A stretch of DNA of 64,000 nucleotides, taken from positions 119,951 to 183,950 of the forward strand of contig NZ_JACJOX010000036.1 of assembly GCF_014695775.1 (NCBI RefSeq). Direction: 5' to 3'. The position numbers and the translations under genes were made by a program. The stretch comes from Leptolyngbya sp. FACHB-60. Its GTDB lineage: Bacteria; Cyanobacteriota; Cyanobacteriia; Phormidesmidales; Phormidesmidaceae. The notes under the pieces were generated by a model that did no database searches, was not told the DNA's origin, and saw only the letters and a program-made list of their open reading frames with translations. The stretch's first letter is position 1. The number at the start of each line of letters is the position of its first letter. Shown one piece after another: positions 43,868 to 53,118 of this stretch.

Positions 43868-44679
43868 TTATTTAGCAGTGGAAAGAAGTGACCGACGGGG
43901 CCTTGCCCTTGGCCGATCGCTAGGGCATGCCTGAGGGCGTTGGTGACGTAGTCTTTGGCGGCTTTAACGGCGCTCAGCGGGTCTTTGCCTAGGGCCAGAT
44001 TGGCGGCGATCGCCGCTGATAGCGTGCAGCCGGTGCCATGGGTATGTCTTGTTTCTACGACCTCAGCTTCTAAAATCACCACCTCGCGCCCGTCGAACCA
44101 GACATCGGTACTGCGCAGATCATCCATCATGCCGCCCCCTTTTACTAAAACGGCCTGGGGGCCGAGCTGGTGGATCTGGCGGGCTGCGGCCTCCATATCG
44201 GCCAGGGTAGCGATAGCTAAACCGCTGAGCAGCTGGGCCTCATAGCGGTTTGGGGTGAGAACGTGGGCTTGGGGAATCAGGTGGCGGGTCAGGGTGGCGA
44301 TCGCATCGTCGTCAATTAGCTGCGCGCCCGTGCGTGACACCATTACCGGATCCACAACTACCGGGGTGGCATGGGGCAGAGACCCCAAAGCCTCGGCTAC
44401 CGCCTGAATAATACCCTGATTGAGCAGCATGCCGGTTTTGACTCCTTGCACAGCAATGTCGCTGGTCACAGCTTCAATCTGGGCTATCACCGCTTCGGGT
44501 GGTAAGGGATCAACCCGCGTCACCCCCAGGGTATTCTGAGCGGTCACGCAGGTCAGGGCACTAGTGCCGTGGACCAGGTGAAAGGCAAAGGTACGCAGGT
44601 CGGCCTGAATGCCCGCCCCGCCGCCGCTGTCAGAACCAGCGATGGTCAGGGCCGCAGGCCAGGTAGGCGACATCGTCAT
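43864..44679 (-). CDS. thiD: Hydroxymethylpyrimidine/phosphomethylpyrimidine kinase
   Basis: 271 residues; phosphorylates HMP and HMP-P in thiamine pyrophosphate synthesis. Ribokinase fold with ALTIAGSDSGGGAGIQADLRTF at the N-terminus, LTCVTAQNTLGV, VKTGML, VVDPVMVSRTGAQL, ANRYEAQLL-type LTPNYEAQLL region and the C-terminal anion hole THGTGCTLSAAIAANLA. Full length. Starts 2 bp after the ftsZ stop, so it is cotranscribed with cell-division genes. No TPP riboswitch was seen, consistent with a downstream operon position. Confidence 0.94.
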   Translation of the reverse strand: MTMSPTWPAALTIAGSDSGGGAGIQADLRTFAFHLVHGTSALTCVTAQNTLGVTRVDPLPPEAVIAQIEAVTSDIAVQGVKTGMLLNQGIIQAVAEALGSLPHATPVVVDPVMVSRTGAQLIDDDAIATLTRHLIPQAHVLTPNRYEAQLLSGLAIATLADMEAAARQIHQLGPQAVLVKGGGMMDDLRSTDVWFDGREVVILEAEVVETRHTHGTGCTLSAAIAANLALGKDPLSAVKAAKDYVTNALRHALAIGQGQGPVGHFFPLLNK

Positions 44680-44681
44680 GG

Positions 44682-46010
44682 CTAGCGGTTGCCGTTAGGC
44701 CGTCGCCGCTGCAAAAACTCGGGGATATCTAGGCCGGCCCCCAAACCGCCACCACCACTGTTGGCGGGAGGAGTGGCGGGCGGCGTAGCCAGGGTGCGCT
44801 TAAAGGGCGTAACACGGGCTACCTCAATCTCGGGCTGGGCTCCGGCGCGGGTGTTAAAGCCAGTGGCAATCACCGTGATGCAGACTTCGCCCTGCATGCG
44901 CTCGTCGATCACCGCACCAAAGATAATGTTGGCATTGGGGTCGACCCCTTCATAAATAATCTCTGCAGCGGCATTGACTTCATGGAGGGTGAGATCTGAC
45001 CCTCCAGTGATGTTAAATACGGCCCCAGAGGCACCATCGATGGAAGATTCGAGTAATGGGGAGGAAATGGCGGCGATCGCGGCTTCTCTTGCCCGTGACT
45101 TGCCCGAACCCATGCCAATACCCATCAGAGCCGTGCCCGCATCGGCCATAATCGCTCGCACGTCGGCAAAGTCAACGTTGACTAGACCGGGAATCGTAAT
45201 AATGTCAGAAATGCCCTGCACCCCCTGGCGCAGAATGTCGTCAGCGGTGCGAAAGGCCTCTTGCACCGGGGTCTGCTCAGAGATCACCGATAGCAGCTTG
45301 TCGTTGGGAATAATAATTAGCGTATCGACCCGACCCTGGAGAGCGGCAATGCCCTCATCGGCTTGGTTCATGCGGCGACGTCCCTCAAAGGTGAAGGGGC
45401 GAGTGACTACGCCAACGGTTAGCGCTCCGGCTTCTTTAGCTACCTCGGCCACGATTGGGGCCGCGCCCGTGCCCGTGCCACCGCCCATGCCAGCGGTGAT
45501 AAATACTAGGTCAGACTCTTCTAGGGCGGCGGCAATTTCTTCGCGCGACTCTTCGGCCGCCTTTTGGCCAATGGCAGGGTTCCCCCCAGCGCCGAGTCCG
45601 CGGGTCAACTTTTGACCGATGTGCAGGCTATTGGTCTGGGTGGTGTTGTCGAGGGCCTGGGCATCGGTGTTGATGGACCAAAACTCGATCCCCGACAGGC
45701 CGCTGCTAATCATGCGGTTAACGGCATTACAGCCACCGCCGCCGACCCCAATTACCTTAATGCGGGCGACGCTGCTGGGCAAAGCCGTGTTGTTGGTGTA
45801 CGTTTCTCCGGGCATAGCTCTGGCATTGTGGGGTTGACTGGAGTTAAGCTCGCCGTGGCTAAACGGGTTAGACGGGCCAGCGAAGGCGGTCACAACATCA
45901 GCCGACCGAATCAGGTCAGAGGTTGCAGCCTCAGCCTGATGAGTCGAGTAAGACTCGTAGTCAGCGTTGCTGTGGCCAGCACCATTGCCGTGGGGGTTGT
46001 CGGGGGTCAT
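44682..46010 (-). CDS. ftsZ: Cell division protein FtsZ
   Basis: About 442 residues; the tubulin-like GTPase that forms the Z-ring. The GTPase core begins near residue 85 ([18 protein letters not shown]), with the tubulin signature [10 protein letters not shown], the T7 loop region [11 protein letters not shown] and C-terminal IATGF. The C-terminal peptide contains [10 protein letters not shown], the conserved tail that binds partners. The unusually long N-terminal extension (~80 residues, Ser/Asn/His rich) is seen in other cyanobacteria. ATG 46010 is chosen over an upstream TTG at 46031. Neighbours: ftsQ upstream, thiD downstream. Confidence 0.97.
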   Translation of the reverse strand: MTPDNPHGNGAGHSNADYESYSTHQAEAATSDLIRSADVVTAFAGPSNPFSHGELNSSQPHNARAMPGETYTNNTALPSSVARIKVIGVGGGGCNAVNRMISSGLSGIEFWSINTDAQALDNTTQTNSLHIGQKLTRGLGAGGNPAIGQKAAEESREEIAAALEESDLVFITAGMGGGTGTGAAPIVAEVAKEAGALTVGVVTRPFTFEGRRRMNQADEGIAALQGRVDTLIIIPNDKLLSVISEQTPVQEAFRTADDILRQGVQGISDIITIPGLVNVDFADVRAIMADAGTALMGIGMGSGKSRAREAAIAAISSPLLESSIDGASGAVFNITGGSDLTLHEVNAAAEIIYEGVDPNANIIFGAVIDERMQGEVCITVIATGFNTRAGAQPEIEVARVTPFKRTLATPPATPPANSGGGGLGAGLDIPEFLQRRRPNGNR

Positions 46011-46283
46011 AGAGTTGGAGGCCGTAGACAATATATATTAATTACCCGTACTACTAGATAACCGAAGATAACACCTAAGCACTAAAAATCTAAACCCCGA
46101 CTGATGCTAGACAACTATAGAGTACTTCACTGGAAAAAACCAAATTGCCTTGGCAAGTCTTAAACTACTCGATTTAACCATTGAAATAGGAAAAATGAAC
46201 CCTTTTGGGTGAATAGCGTCATCCTTTATATATATCTATTCGGATGTAGGAGCGCTTCAGCAAACCGGGGTGTCTGCAGCGGT

Positions 46284-47141
46284 TTATGGGCTAGAGTTAG
46301 TGCTTGCTGGTGCTGCACTTTCTGGGTTGGCGGTGTCGACTACGGCGATCGAGGGCGCGTCGGGATTGCTGAGGTCGATGCGGGCTACCTCAGAATCGGT
46401 CAGCTGATTGGGCAGGTTGCGCATTTTGTCGAGGGTGGCCAGCTGCTGCTCTAGTTCTGGGCTGTAGGGTCCCAGGTAGACTGTGCCCAGGGCTGTCTCA
46501 AGCACCAGGTTGTTGGGGTCGTGCCAGTCAATCTCGGTAATGGCCACCGGGCTGCCGACAATAGTTTCATAGATCTGCGGCCAGTAGCGCTGGTAGTGGG
46601 GCTGAATGCCTCGCAGCTGGAGAGTGGGCAGCTGCGGTGAGGCGCTGCCTAAGCCAAAGCTGGCTAGGGGCATCCAGGCTCCATTGGCATCGAGCAATCC
46701 CGCCTGGAGATATTGCGTGTCGCTACTGTCGGCTTTGCCTACGGGCAGCACCACCGCTACGGGTACCCGCTCCTGCACCTTGATGTTGAGGCGTGGTGGC
46801 AGAAGCTGCCGGGTGACTTCTGCGCCGGTAATAGGGGCGCGATCGCGCAGTTGTCGAGCCAGCACCTCCGGCTCTACCTTCATTAGCGGCTGGGGGTAGG
46901 TCATCGGTATCAGACTTTGCACCATTTCGTCGCTGAGCAGTTCATTGCCTGTGACGTTAATTTGGGCAGAACTGTTAATCAGCCATACTGGGCGAGTGGC
47001 CCCCCAAAAAATGGCGGCTGTCAGCCCCGAAAGTGCCCAAAACCGCCAGAGCGCTTGGCTAATCGAAACGCGCCGCCGGCGGCGGAGGGTTTTTCGCCGG
47101 GTCTTGAGTTCATCGCGAGACAGGGAAGAAACACGGGTCAT
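46284..47141 (-). CDS. ftsQ: FtsQ-type POTRA domain cell division protein
   Basis: 285 residues, bitopic. A basic N-terminus (KTRRKTLRRRRR) precedes one membrane helix (LWRFWALSGLTAAIFWGA), then a periplasmic POTRA domain (INVTGNELLSDEMVQSLIPM) and an FtsQ domain (LNIKVQERVPVAVVLP, WMPLASFG). FtsQ links early and late division proteins. It lies upstream of ftsZ on the same strand with a 270-bp gap, a normal cyanobacterial order. Confidence 0.93.
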   Translation of the reverse strand: MTRVSSLSRDELKTRRKTLRRRRRVSISQALWRFWALSGLTAAIFWGATRPVWLINSSAQINVTGNELLSDEMVQSLIPMTYPQPLMKVEPEVLARQLRDRAPITGAEVTRQLLPPRLNIKVQERVPVAVVLPVGKADSSDTQYLQAGLLDANGAWMPLASFGLGSASPQLPTLQLRGIQPHYQRYWPQIYETIVGSPVAITEIDWHDPNNLVLETALGTVYLGPYSPELEQQLATLDKMRNLPNQLTDSEVARIDLSNPDAPSIAVVDTANPESAAPASTNSSP

Positions 47142-47242
47142 GGCATCGGGGGTGAGGGCTAGGCAGCCCGGCGATCGGAGTTACTGCAAAGTACAGCCTG
47201 GGGTTTGAGCGGGCTAAAATCCCCGCCAACGCCGAGCTGGCG

Positions 47243-47716
47243 CTAAGCTGATGCCGATTTTAGCGCCTGTAGAGATTGATGCAACGCTTTTTCCCAGCGG
47301 CGGGCCAGATCGCCGTCGGTAAAGGGAATGCGGTAGGTTTCGCCGGTGGCGGTGGTCAGAGCTAGCTCGACCGTTTTGCCTGTAGGGCTCGCCTGGTCGG
47401 CGGGCACCGTTTCTCCATTGATTTCGAGTTGCAGGGTGGTCACCTGCTGTAGCGACAGCGTGGTGAGGTCGATAGGTCCCTGGCGGGTGGGCCGGCCCCA
47501 AGTGAGCTCATCGCCCCGCTGCCCCAGCATCGAGCGAATGTCATACTTGCTGCGATCGAACTCGGTGGCCCACGCTTCGTAGGCCTGCACCTTTTGAAAC
47601 TCGTGCCAGCCCGCCCAGGCCAAGCCTATAAACACCCCCAGCAGGGGCAGCCACAGAAGTCCTCGTTCCATAAAATTGTGTACCTCGCGGGTTAGCAGTC
47701 GGCTGAGCAGGTTCAC
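47243..47716 (-). CDS. Conserved single-pass membrane protein upstream of ftsQ
   Basis: 157 residues (GTG 47716; internal ATG 47671 possible). One membrane helix (RGLLWLPLLGVFIGLAWAG) followed by a soluble domain of ~120 residues (LSLQQVTTLQLEINGETVP, TATGETYRIPF). Located ahead of ftsQ in the division operon, as seen in related cyanobacteria. No function is known; a division or envelope role is suggested by position only. Confidence 0.72.
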   Translation of the reverse strand: MNLLSRLLTREVHNFMERGLLWLPLLGVFIGLAWAGWHEFQKVQAYEAWATEFDRSKYDIRSMLGQRGDELTWGRPTRQGPIDLTTLSLQQVTTLQLEINGETVPADQASPTGKTVELALTTATGETYRIPFTDGDLARRWEKALHQSLQALKSASA

Positions 47717-47918
47717 GGGTGGCCCTAGGTGCGGTTAGATTGCCCGAGAATGAGGAGTTGAAGCCGCGATCGCTGGCGTCTCATTGCCTCGATTCCTCTG
47801 GCTCAGCCGTGAGCACCTGTCCTATAAATTGTAAAGTCTTGCAACAGCTGCCGACAGAACTTCCTGGCTCCATGAAAAAGTGGGCCTAAGGCAATTGATT
47901 TGCTGTTCTACTGCATTT

Positions 47919-48194
47919 ATGGAGGCTGGTACATTGGCATTCCTACCAATTTTAGCTGCGGTTCCGCATACGCCCGACTGGAGCCCTAAGGTGGCCGTCG
48001 TGATGATTCTCTGCAATATTTTGGCCATTGTCATTGGCAGACTCAGGATTAAATACCCCAGCGCACCGCCGGCAATGCCTGGCGGTGCGCTGTTTGGCAA
48101 CCTTGGCCTGCCGGCAGTGCTGGCCAGCGCCAGCTTTGGCCACCTAATTGGCACTGGGGTAATTTTGGGCCTAGCGAATCTGGGTGTCCTTTAG
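47919..48194 (+). CDS. psaK: Photosystem I reaction centre subunit PsaK
   Basis: About 91 residues from ATG 47919; the frame extends to a GTG at 47880. Peripheral PSI antenna subunit with two membrane helices. PsaK wording: TPDWSPKVAVVMILCNILAI, the loop RLRIKYPSAPPAMPG, and the second helix FGNLGLPAVLASASFGHLIG ending GVILGLANLGVL. Complete at the C-terminus. A strong terminator follows. The promoter lies between the divergent ftsQ-operon leader and this gene. Confidence 0.95.
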   Translation: MEAGTLAFLPILAAVPHTPDWSPKVAVVMILCNILAIVIGRLRIKYPSAPPAMPGGALFGNLGLPAVLASASFGHLIGTGVILGLANLGVL

Positions 48195-48215
48195 TCCAGA
48201 TTGGGTCAGCTTTTT

Positions 48216-48257
48216 AATCCCCAGGAAGGTTACTTAACTTTCCTGGGGATTTGTTTT
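48216..48257 (+). terminator. psaK terminator
   Basis: 12-bp stem AATCCCCAGGAA / TTCCTGGGGATT followed by TGTTTT, 22 bp after the psaK stop. Confidence 0.9.
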
Positions 48258-48531
48258 AGGGCTAGGCAAGCTCACTGTGCGCAGTAACAGAGAGATTTGG
48301 AGGTGGTGCAGGGAGTGCGATCGCACTCGGCAGCCCCGCCTATTAGTGCGCAAATAAGGTGGCCCAAGCGCAACCATTGCCAAGAGCCGGATTTGATAGT
48401 CTGCCCTAGCTTTTTCCTGCTGCTTGCTATGTGACGGTTTAGGAACGGTTATGCGTCGGCCTCTAGGCTCTTTTGACGTCCTGCCCAAGTGTGGTGGGCT
48501 GTTCTAGAGGTTAAGGATCGGTGTCACGGGG

Positions 48532-49696
48532 TTAGGCGTCGATGCCAGGGTAGCGAATGGATTTGAGATACCAGAAGGCCACCGCTAGGGGCAGCACGTA
48601 GCGATCCCAGGGAATGGCCTTCATCATGATCAGGGCATTGAAGGTAATCATCCAAAACAGCAGATCTGGCTTGGCAAAGCGCAGGCAGGTGAGCAGGGCC
48701 AGGCCGTAGTACATCGCCATCACCAACCCGTAAAATGGCAGCAGATCGGCCACCTTGCCCATGTTGCCGTAGGGGGTGTCTAGGGGCGGAAACACTAGGC
48801 AGACCACGAGCAGGCTCGCCGCAATCAGCAGCCATTTTTGCCAGTGGTGGCGCAGGGTTTGTAGGGGAGCAGTGGGGCGAAACAGCAAAAATTCTGGAAT
48901 CACAATGTAAGCCCCGACAAAGGCGAGAAAGTTGATCGCCCCGCCGGGGGTGAGGGCCAGGGTGCTCTTTTGCACATCGGGCGATTTGTCGGCGATCGCA
49001 TCGGCGGGGGCCAGCCCACCAAACAAGGCTACCCAGCCCAAAAACGACAGGCTAGCTACAGCCGGGGCCAGCCAACGCTGGTGCTGGCTGGTGCTAACGG
49101 GCTGCCCCTGCCGGTACTGGTTGGCGATCGCTAAAAACTCGTAGGTGGCGATCGCCGCCGGAAAGGCCAGCATGTACTGCCGCGAGGCGATCGCTAGCAC
49201 AAAGGCCAGACTACTCACCCAGTGGCGATCGCGTACGTAGGCGGCCAACCCCAGCAGCACCCAAGTACAGGCAATCATTTCGGTATAGAGTCGACCGCTG
49301 AGAAAGAGAAAGTAGGGGCACAAAAATAACCCCAGCAGGCACAGCAGCGCTCGCCCGCCCTTGTCTTTGCTGGGCCAGCCGATGGTGGCCACAATCCCCA
49401 AAGACAGCACTAAATTCAGCAGGCGACCGGCCACCATACCCTGGTTAAACAGGTATTCTAAAAACCCAAACACCATGAAAGGCAACGGGGTGTTGAGGCT
49501 GTAGTACTCCCGCAGGTCAGAGAGCGAGGGCAGTAGGCTGTCGCTAAAGGTGAGGCTCGACCTCCAAAAGACGGCTTCATCTCACCAGGCAGGCCCCTGC
49601 AAAAAAACGAGCCAGGCCACGATCGCCATAGATGGCAGTAATGGCGCAGAGAAAGAAGTCTTTTTGCTGGGAATGGCTAAAGGATTGCAGCTTCAT
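48532..49696 (-). pseudogene. Frameshifted multi-pass membrane glycosyltransferase-like gene
   Basis: The intact part (to about 49580) encodes ~350 residues with many membrane helices (YLFNQGMVAGRLLNLVLSLG, FLCPYFLFLSGRLYTEMIA) and the motif region AIPWDRYVLPLAVAFWYLKS, like dolichyl-phosphate-sugar mannosyltransferases. Upstream, the same frame reads DEAVFWRSSLTFSDSLLPSL and has no start before a stop. The adjacent frame from ATG 49696 reads MKLQSFSHSQQKDFFLCAIT to GACLVR-stop. Removing one A near 49582 (GTGAGATG to GTGGATG) joins them as LVDEAVFW. So one base has been inserted, by mutation or sequencing error. Confidence 0.72.
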
Positions 49697-49699
49697 GGC

Positions 49700-50065
49700 A
49701 GAAACTCCAGGTACAACGGGCCAGCAGTGCAGTTAGGCCATAAAAACTGACCAAGGGGGCGGCTGGGGCCGAGGCCAGGGGCACTTTCTGCTGGTTGCGC
49801 TGCCAGCAGAAGCCCGCTACGTTGGCCGTCTGAGACACAAACAGCAGCATGCCCCGAATCTGATGCTGTCGCGCCAGGGGATAGGTAGCAGCTGCCAGTA
49901 AAACTCCAGCGGCTCGACCTTGATCTACTGCTTGAACCCGCTACAATCGCACCGGGTTCAAGCAGTAGGCTCCTCGACCATAGATAAAATGCTGCCGTCC
50001 AAACCGCAGCAGCGGCAGGTAGTGGCTGTGGTCAACCGGTGCCTCGGGGCGTTCTCTGCTGATTA
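49700..50065 (-). pseudogene. Remnant of a GT2 glycosyltransferase C-terminus
   Basis: Broken frames on the minus strand read HSHYLPLLRFGRQHFIYGRGAY, then, after a hairpin and a frame change, EPLEFYWQLLPIPWRDSI and IRGMLLFVSQTANVAGFCW. This is the pattern of the C-terminal half of family 2 glycosyltransferases with a membrane tail. Several stops and frame changes make it non-functional. It lies between an intact GT2 gene and the frameshifted membrane gene, indicating decay in a glycan cluster. Confidence 0.55.
49926..49967. repeat. 15-bp perfect inverted repeat in the GT2 remnant
   Basis: TACTGCTTGAACCCG and CGGGTTCAAGCAGTA flank a 12-base loop. It interrupts the remnant right after the GRGAY segment. 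It could be a small inserted element; no T-run follows. Confidence 0.6.
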
Positions 50066-50089
50066 AAATTCGGAAAGATAGCTGGGAAA

Positions 50090-51109
50090 TTAGTCAGCAA
50101 AGGTAGAAAATCGCCGAAACCGATAGGTCACCAAACCGTAGGCAAAGGCGGCACCGCCGTACAGAAAGTAGAACCAGTGCCAGGGGATGACCCGTAGGGC
50201 AAAGAGCGGCCCGCGCTTAGACCAAAAGAAGCGATAAACCCGCTGGTTGATGACCAGCAGCCCGACCATAATGGCGATCGCAACAATCCACAAAAAGGGT
50301 GCAATCCATCCGCCTAGAAGACACCCCAGCGCCGCAAAGGTGAGCACCACGCTCAAGCGGTTGGTGCGATCGAGGTTGAGGTCATTCATCGGCTGCCCCT
50401 GGCTGAGAATGAGTTCTGCCCAGGGCAGGGCGCGGTAGAAAATTTCGGCCCGCAGTAGTGAGACCGGCTCCCAGCATTTCAGGTGCTTGACCTGAATGTG
50501 CTTGCACAGGCGAATAGTGTAGCCCGCCCGCCGCAGCCGGTAGCCCAATTCAATGTCCTCGACACAGGGTTTAAGGTAACGCTCGTTAAACCCGCCCACG
50601 GCATGAAACGCCTCGGCTCGAATAGCCCCGCAGGCCCCCCAAAAGGTCGAAGCCTTTTCGGACGACATCTGATGGGTGTAGTGGTGAAACAAATTTTTAT
50701 ACTGCGAGAGAAAATTAGAGGCCCCTGGCTCGTCGTCGTAAGAGCCAATCAGCGCTGCTAGGTTGACGTCTTTTTGAAAGGCAATTTCGACATTGAGAAT
50801 GGTGTCTTGACCAACAGTGACATCGGCATCAATAAAGAAGAAAATGTCTCCCCGGGCCATAGACGCTCCTCGGTTGCGGGCACGGGCTGGTCCACCCGCC
50901 GAGTCGTAGCGAAACACCTTAGTCCCAAACGCTTTAGCCACTTCCCATGAACCGTCGGTGTCGCCATCGGCAACCACGATCACCTCGTCAGGCTGCCGAC
51001 CAGATTGTCTCAGGCTCTCAAGGCAACGGCGGAAGCTTTCACCACCGTTATACACAGGGATGATGACAGAAATACTGGGTCTCGATGCTTGACCTGGGCT
51101 GAGATTCAT
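50090..51109 (-). CDS. Family 2 glycosyltransferase
   Basis: 339 residues. GT-A fold start SVIIPVYNGGESFRRCLESL, the DxD-type metal site FFIDADVTVGQDT, and an acceptor-side ED (NERYLKPCVEDIELGYRLR). Two to three C-terminal membrane helices follow (LSVVLTFAALGCLLGGWIAP). Predicted to transfer a sugar from a nucleotide donor to a membrane acceptor in polysaccharide or glycolipid synthesis. The neighbouring remnants suggest a once larger cluster. ATG 51109 fits the family. Confidence 0.93.
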   Translation of the reverse strand: MNLSPGQASRPSISVIIPVYNGGESFRRCLESLRQSGRQPDEVIVVADGDTDGSWEVAKAFGTKVFRYDSAGGPARARNRGASMARGDIFFFIDADVTVGQDTILNVEIAFQKDVNLAALIGSYDDEPGASNFLSQYKNLFHHYTHQMSSEKASTFWGACGAIRAEAFHAVGGFNERYLKPCVEDIELGYRLRRAGYTIRLCKHIQVKHLKCWEPVSLLRAEIFYRALPWAELILSQGQPMNDLNLDRTNRLSVVLTFAALGCLLGGWIAPFLWIVAIAIMVGLLVINQRVYRFFWSKRGPLFALRVIPWHWFYFLYGGAAFAYGLVTYRFRRFSTFAD

Positions 51110-51618
51110 GAACCGATGATTCCTAAGAACAACTGCTGAGCCACGCGAAAAAATGACTATGTAGAGAACTAATCGCCAACTTTTCTCGAAACAGAGTATC
51201 TCTTAGAAAAGTAGATATCTTAGTGATGTCTCGAACGACTGTAGGGAAGTCTAAGGTGCCTCTTTTGGCGGGCTGTCAGTGCATTAAAGCACTCCGTGGT
51301 AGGGAAACTATCACAATCATTTTGCAGGGATCATGAAAAAAATCTCCTCTTCATGATCTCTTTGTAATTGTTTTCCGTAGAATATTTACTTTCAGTCTCT
51401 ATCTTTCAAGAGCTGGCAGAATTTGAGACTAGAGCGCGAAAAATTTGTTCCTAAACGGAACTCAAAGTATTAACTAGCACAAAGAGATATGTGTTATTTA
51501 ATACACAAGTGATTCTGTGAAGTCCGACTGTAAGTGTGGCGATCGCCCCCTCCGATACGCTCTGCTGGCTAGGGTTGTGCGGCAGCAAAAACCTCGCTAG
51601 CCTGAGAATGTTCTTACT
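51110..51618. other. 509-bp intergenic region with hairpins
   Basis: No protein gene seen. It holds the GT2 promoter side and several hairpins: AGTGCATTAAAGCACT (about 51278), GATCATGAA/TTCATGATC (51329-51358, followed by TCTTTGT) and TGTGT..ACACA near 51491. A small RNA ending at the second hairpin is possible. Confidence 0.35.
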
Positions 51619-51951
51619 GTGCAAGCCGCCATGCCCACTGGAGCCCTCTGTGCGATCGCCTATGCTGCCCTCTCTGCGATCGGCGGTCTGATGGGTTATG
51701 CCCAGGTCCGCAGCCAGGCGTCATTATTCACTGGGTTGGTGAGCGCCGTCCTACTGCTGACTGGATCCTGGCTGTGGCAGGCCGGTTCGGCTGGCGGGGC
51801 GGGAATGGCGATGGGAGTTACAGCGGCCCTAGTGTTTATTTTCGTTCGCCGCTGGATGCAGACCCGTAAAGCCATGCCCGCCGCCATCATGATTGTGGCG
51901 GGGGTGCTGGCATTTGTGGGTATGGGGCTATCTCTGTTCGGCGTTATTTAA
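51619..51951 (+). CDS. TMEM14 family small membrane protein
   Basis: 110 residues (GTG 51619; ATG 51631 is four codons in). Three to four hydrophobic helices: AIAYAALSAIGGLMGYAQ, LFTGLVSAVLLLTGSWLW, MAMGVTAALVFIFVRR and MIVAGVLAFVGMGLSLFG. The glycine-rich first helix and total length match the TMEM14/UPF0136 family. Bacterial role unknown; eukaryotic relatives act in mitochondrial or plastid transport. Confidence 0.85.
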   Translation: MQAAMPTGALCAIAYAALSAIGGLMGYAQVRSQASLFTGLVSAVLLLTGSWLWQAGSAGGAGMAMGVTAALVFIFVRRWMQTRKAMPAAIMIVAGVLAFVGMGLSLFGVI

Positions 51952-52020
51952 GCGACGGAAAGTTGCTGGGCCTATGCCCTAAATATGCTTGAACCCAACA
52001 TGTCGGTAATCCTGCGGAAG

Positions 52021-52995
52021 TTAAAGAGAGTTTATAGGGTTAGTCGACTCTTGGGAACCTGACGGGGCAGTAGGCCGTCTCAGCAGGTCTTCAGCAGAGA
52101 TGCCTTCGGTTTGGTTGCCAAATCGCCACAGAGCCGCCGCCGCCTCAGCCTGGGTAACTTCTTTCTGGGGTTGAAACAGCGTGGTATAGCCAAAAACGCG
52201 GCGAATATTGGCAAAATCGCCGTTTTGGTGGTCGGCTAGCACCGCCCGCATCGCCAGCGGTTCGATCTTAGCGGCATCCTGAAAGCCCCAGGTGGTAGCG
52301 ACCGCGTCGGCAGCAGCGGTTGGCAGCGGCGCGCGCGAATCGAGGGGCACCTTCCACAGTACAAGAGTTTCGCGGGTGAGGGGCGCATCGGGCCGAAAGG
52401 TGACGGCGGTGGCATTGCCGGTCTTAGCGCTGGGAATAATCCCCGCTTCGGCTAACCCTTGAATGGCGGCAAAGTAAGGGTGCGAGGCGGGCACATCTTG
52501 AAAAGCGGGAGCAGTGCCAGCGGCGGCGGGGCGCATGCGCTTGGCCGGTACATCTTTGTAAAACCTGTTGTTGGCGGTGATCAGCCAGTGGGCAAATTCG
52601 CCCCGACTAATGGTTTGGTTGGGCGCAAACTCGGGCTTGGCTGTGGTGCCATCAGCCGTTTGGCGTGCTGATTCGACCAGGCCGAGGGTTAGCCAGTTTT
52701 GCACGTAGGGGCGCAGGTCTTCAGGCACTTCGTCGAGCCGGGCCGTGGCGTTGCCCTCAGGTGAGGATTCTGGCTCTGGGGAGTCGGCCTCGGTGGGCTC
52801 GGCGACTGGCTCGACTGGGTCGGGTTCGGCCTCTGCGATCGCCGGGGTTTCAGGCTCTTCGCCGCTGAATACGGGCCGATCTTGCAGTTGTGGATCGGCC
52901 TCCAGCGACTGCTCAAGGGAACTGCCCGCACAACCGGCGACCAGCAGCAGACTCAGCCCAGATACCATGACCGTGAGACGCAGTGCAGCAGACAA
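52021..52995 (-). CDS. S-layer homology domain lipoprotein
   Basis: 324 residues. A TTG start at 52995 is supported by AAGGAGG seven bases upstream. The lipobox LLLVAGC directs lipidation at Cys22. An acidic Glu/Pro/Ala linker (~30-85) precedes SLH repeats (NQTISRGEFAHWLITANNRF, DVPASHPYFAAIQGLAEAGI, FRPDAPLTRETLVLWK, EVTQAEAAAALWRF). Predicted envelope lipoprotein that binds peptidoglycan-linked polymer, possibly tethering the outer membrane. Standalone gene, divergent from the nucleoside hydrolase gene. Confidence 0.9.
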   Translation of the reverse strand: MSAALRLTVMVSGLSLLLVAGCAGSSLEQSLEADPQLQDRPVFSGEEPETPAIAEAEPDPVEPVAEPTEADSPEPESSPEGNATARLDEVPEDLRPYVQNWLTLGLVESARQTADGTTAKPEFAPNQTISRGEFAHWLITANNRFYKDVPAKRMRPAAAGTAPAFQDVPASHPYFAAIQGLAEAGIIPSAKTGNATAVTFRPDAPLTRETLVLWKVPLDSRAPLPTAAADAVATTWGFQDAAKIEPLAMRAVLADHQNGDFANIRRVFGYTTLFQPQKEVTQAEAAAALWRFGNQTEGISAEDLLRRPTAPSGSQESTNPINSL

Positions 52996-53118
52996 GGGGC
53001 AACCTCCTTAGCGGGGGAAATCGATGCAGTACCTACACAGCGTATTTTAGGACAGCGCCCGTGGCCTCTGCTGGCTACGCTGTGCCACCCCCTGTAGAAC
53101 TCTGTTTGGAATCTGTCT

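Noticed and set aside
49950..49968. tRNA T-arm-like GGGTTCAAGC
   Set aside because: It belongs to a 15-bp inverted repeat; no acceptor, D or anticodon arms can be folded around it.
52459..53097. Overlapping plus-strand ORFs across the SLH lipoprotein gene
   Set aside because: Antisense to a gene with lipobox, SLH repeats and ribosome site; composition is that of a shadow.
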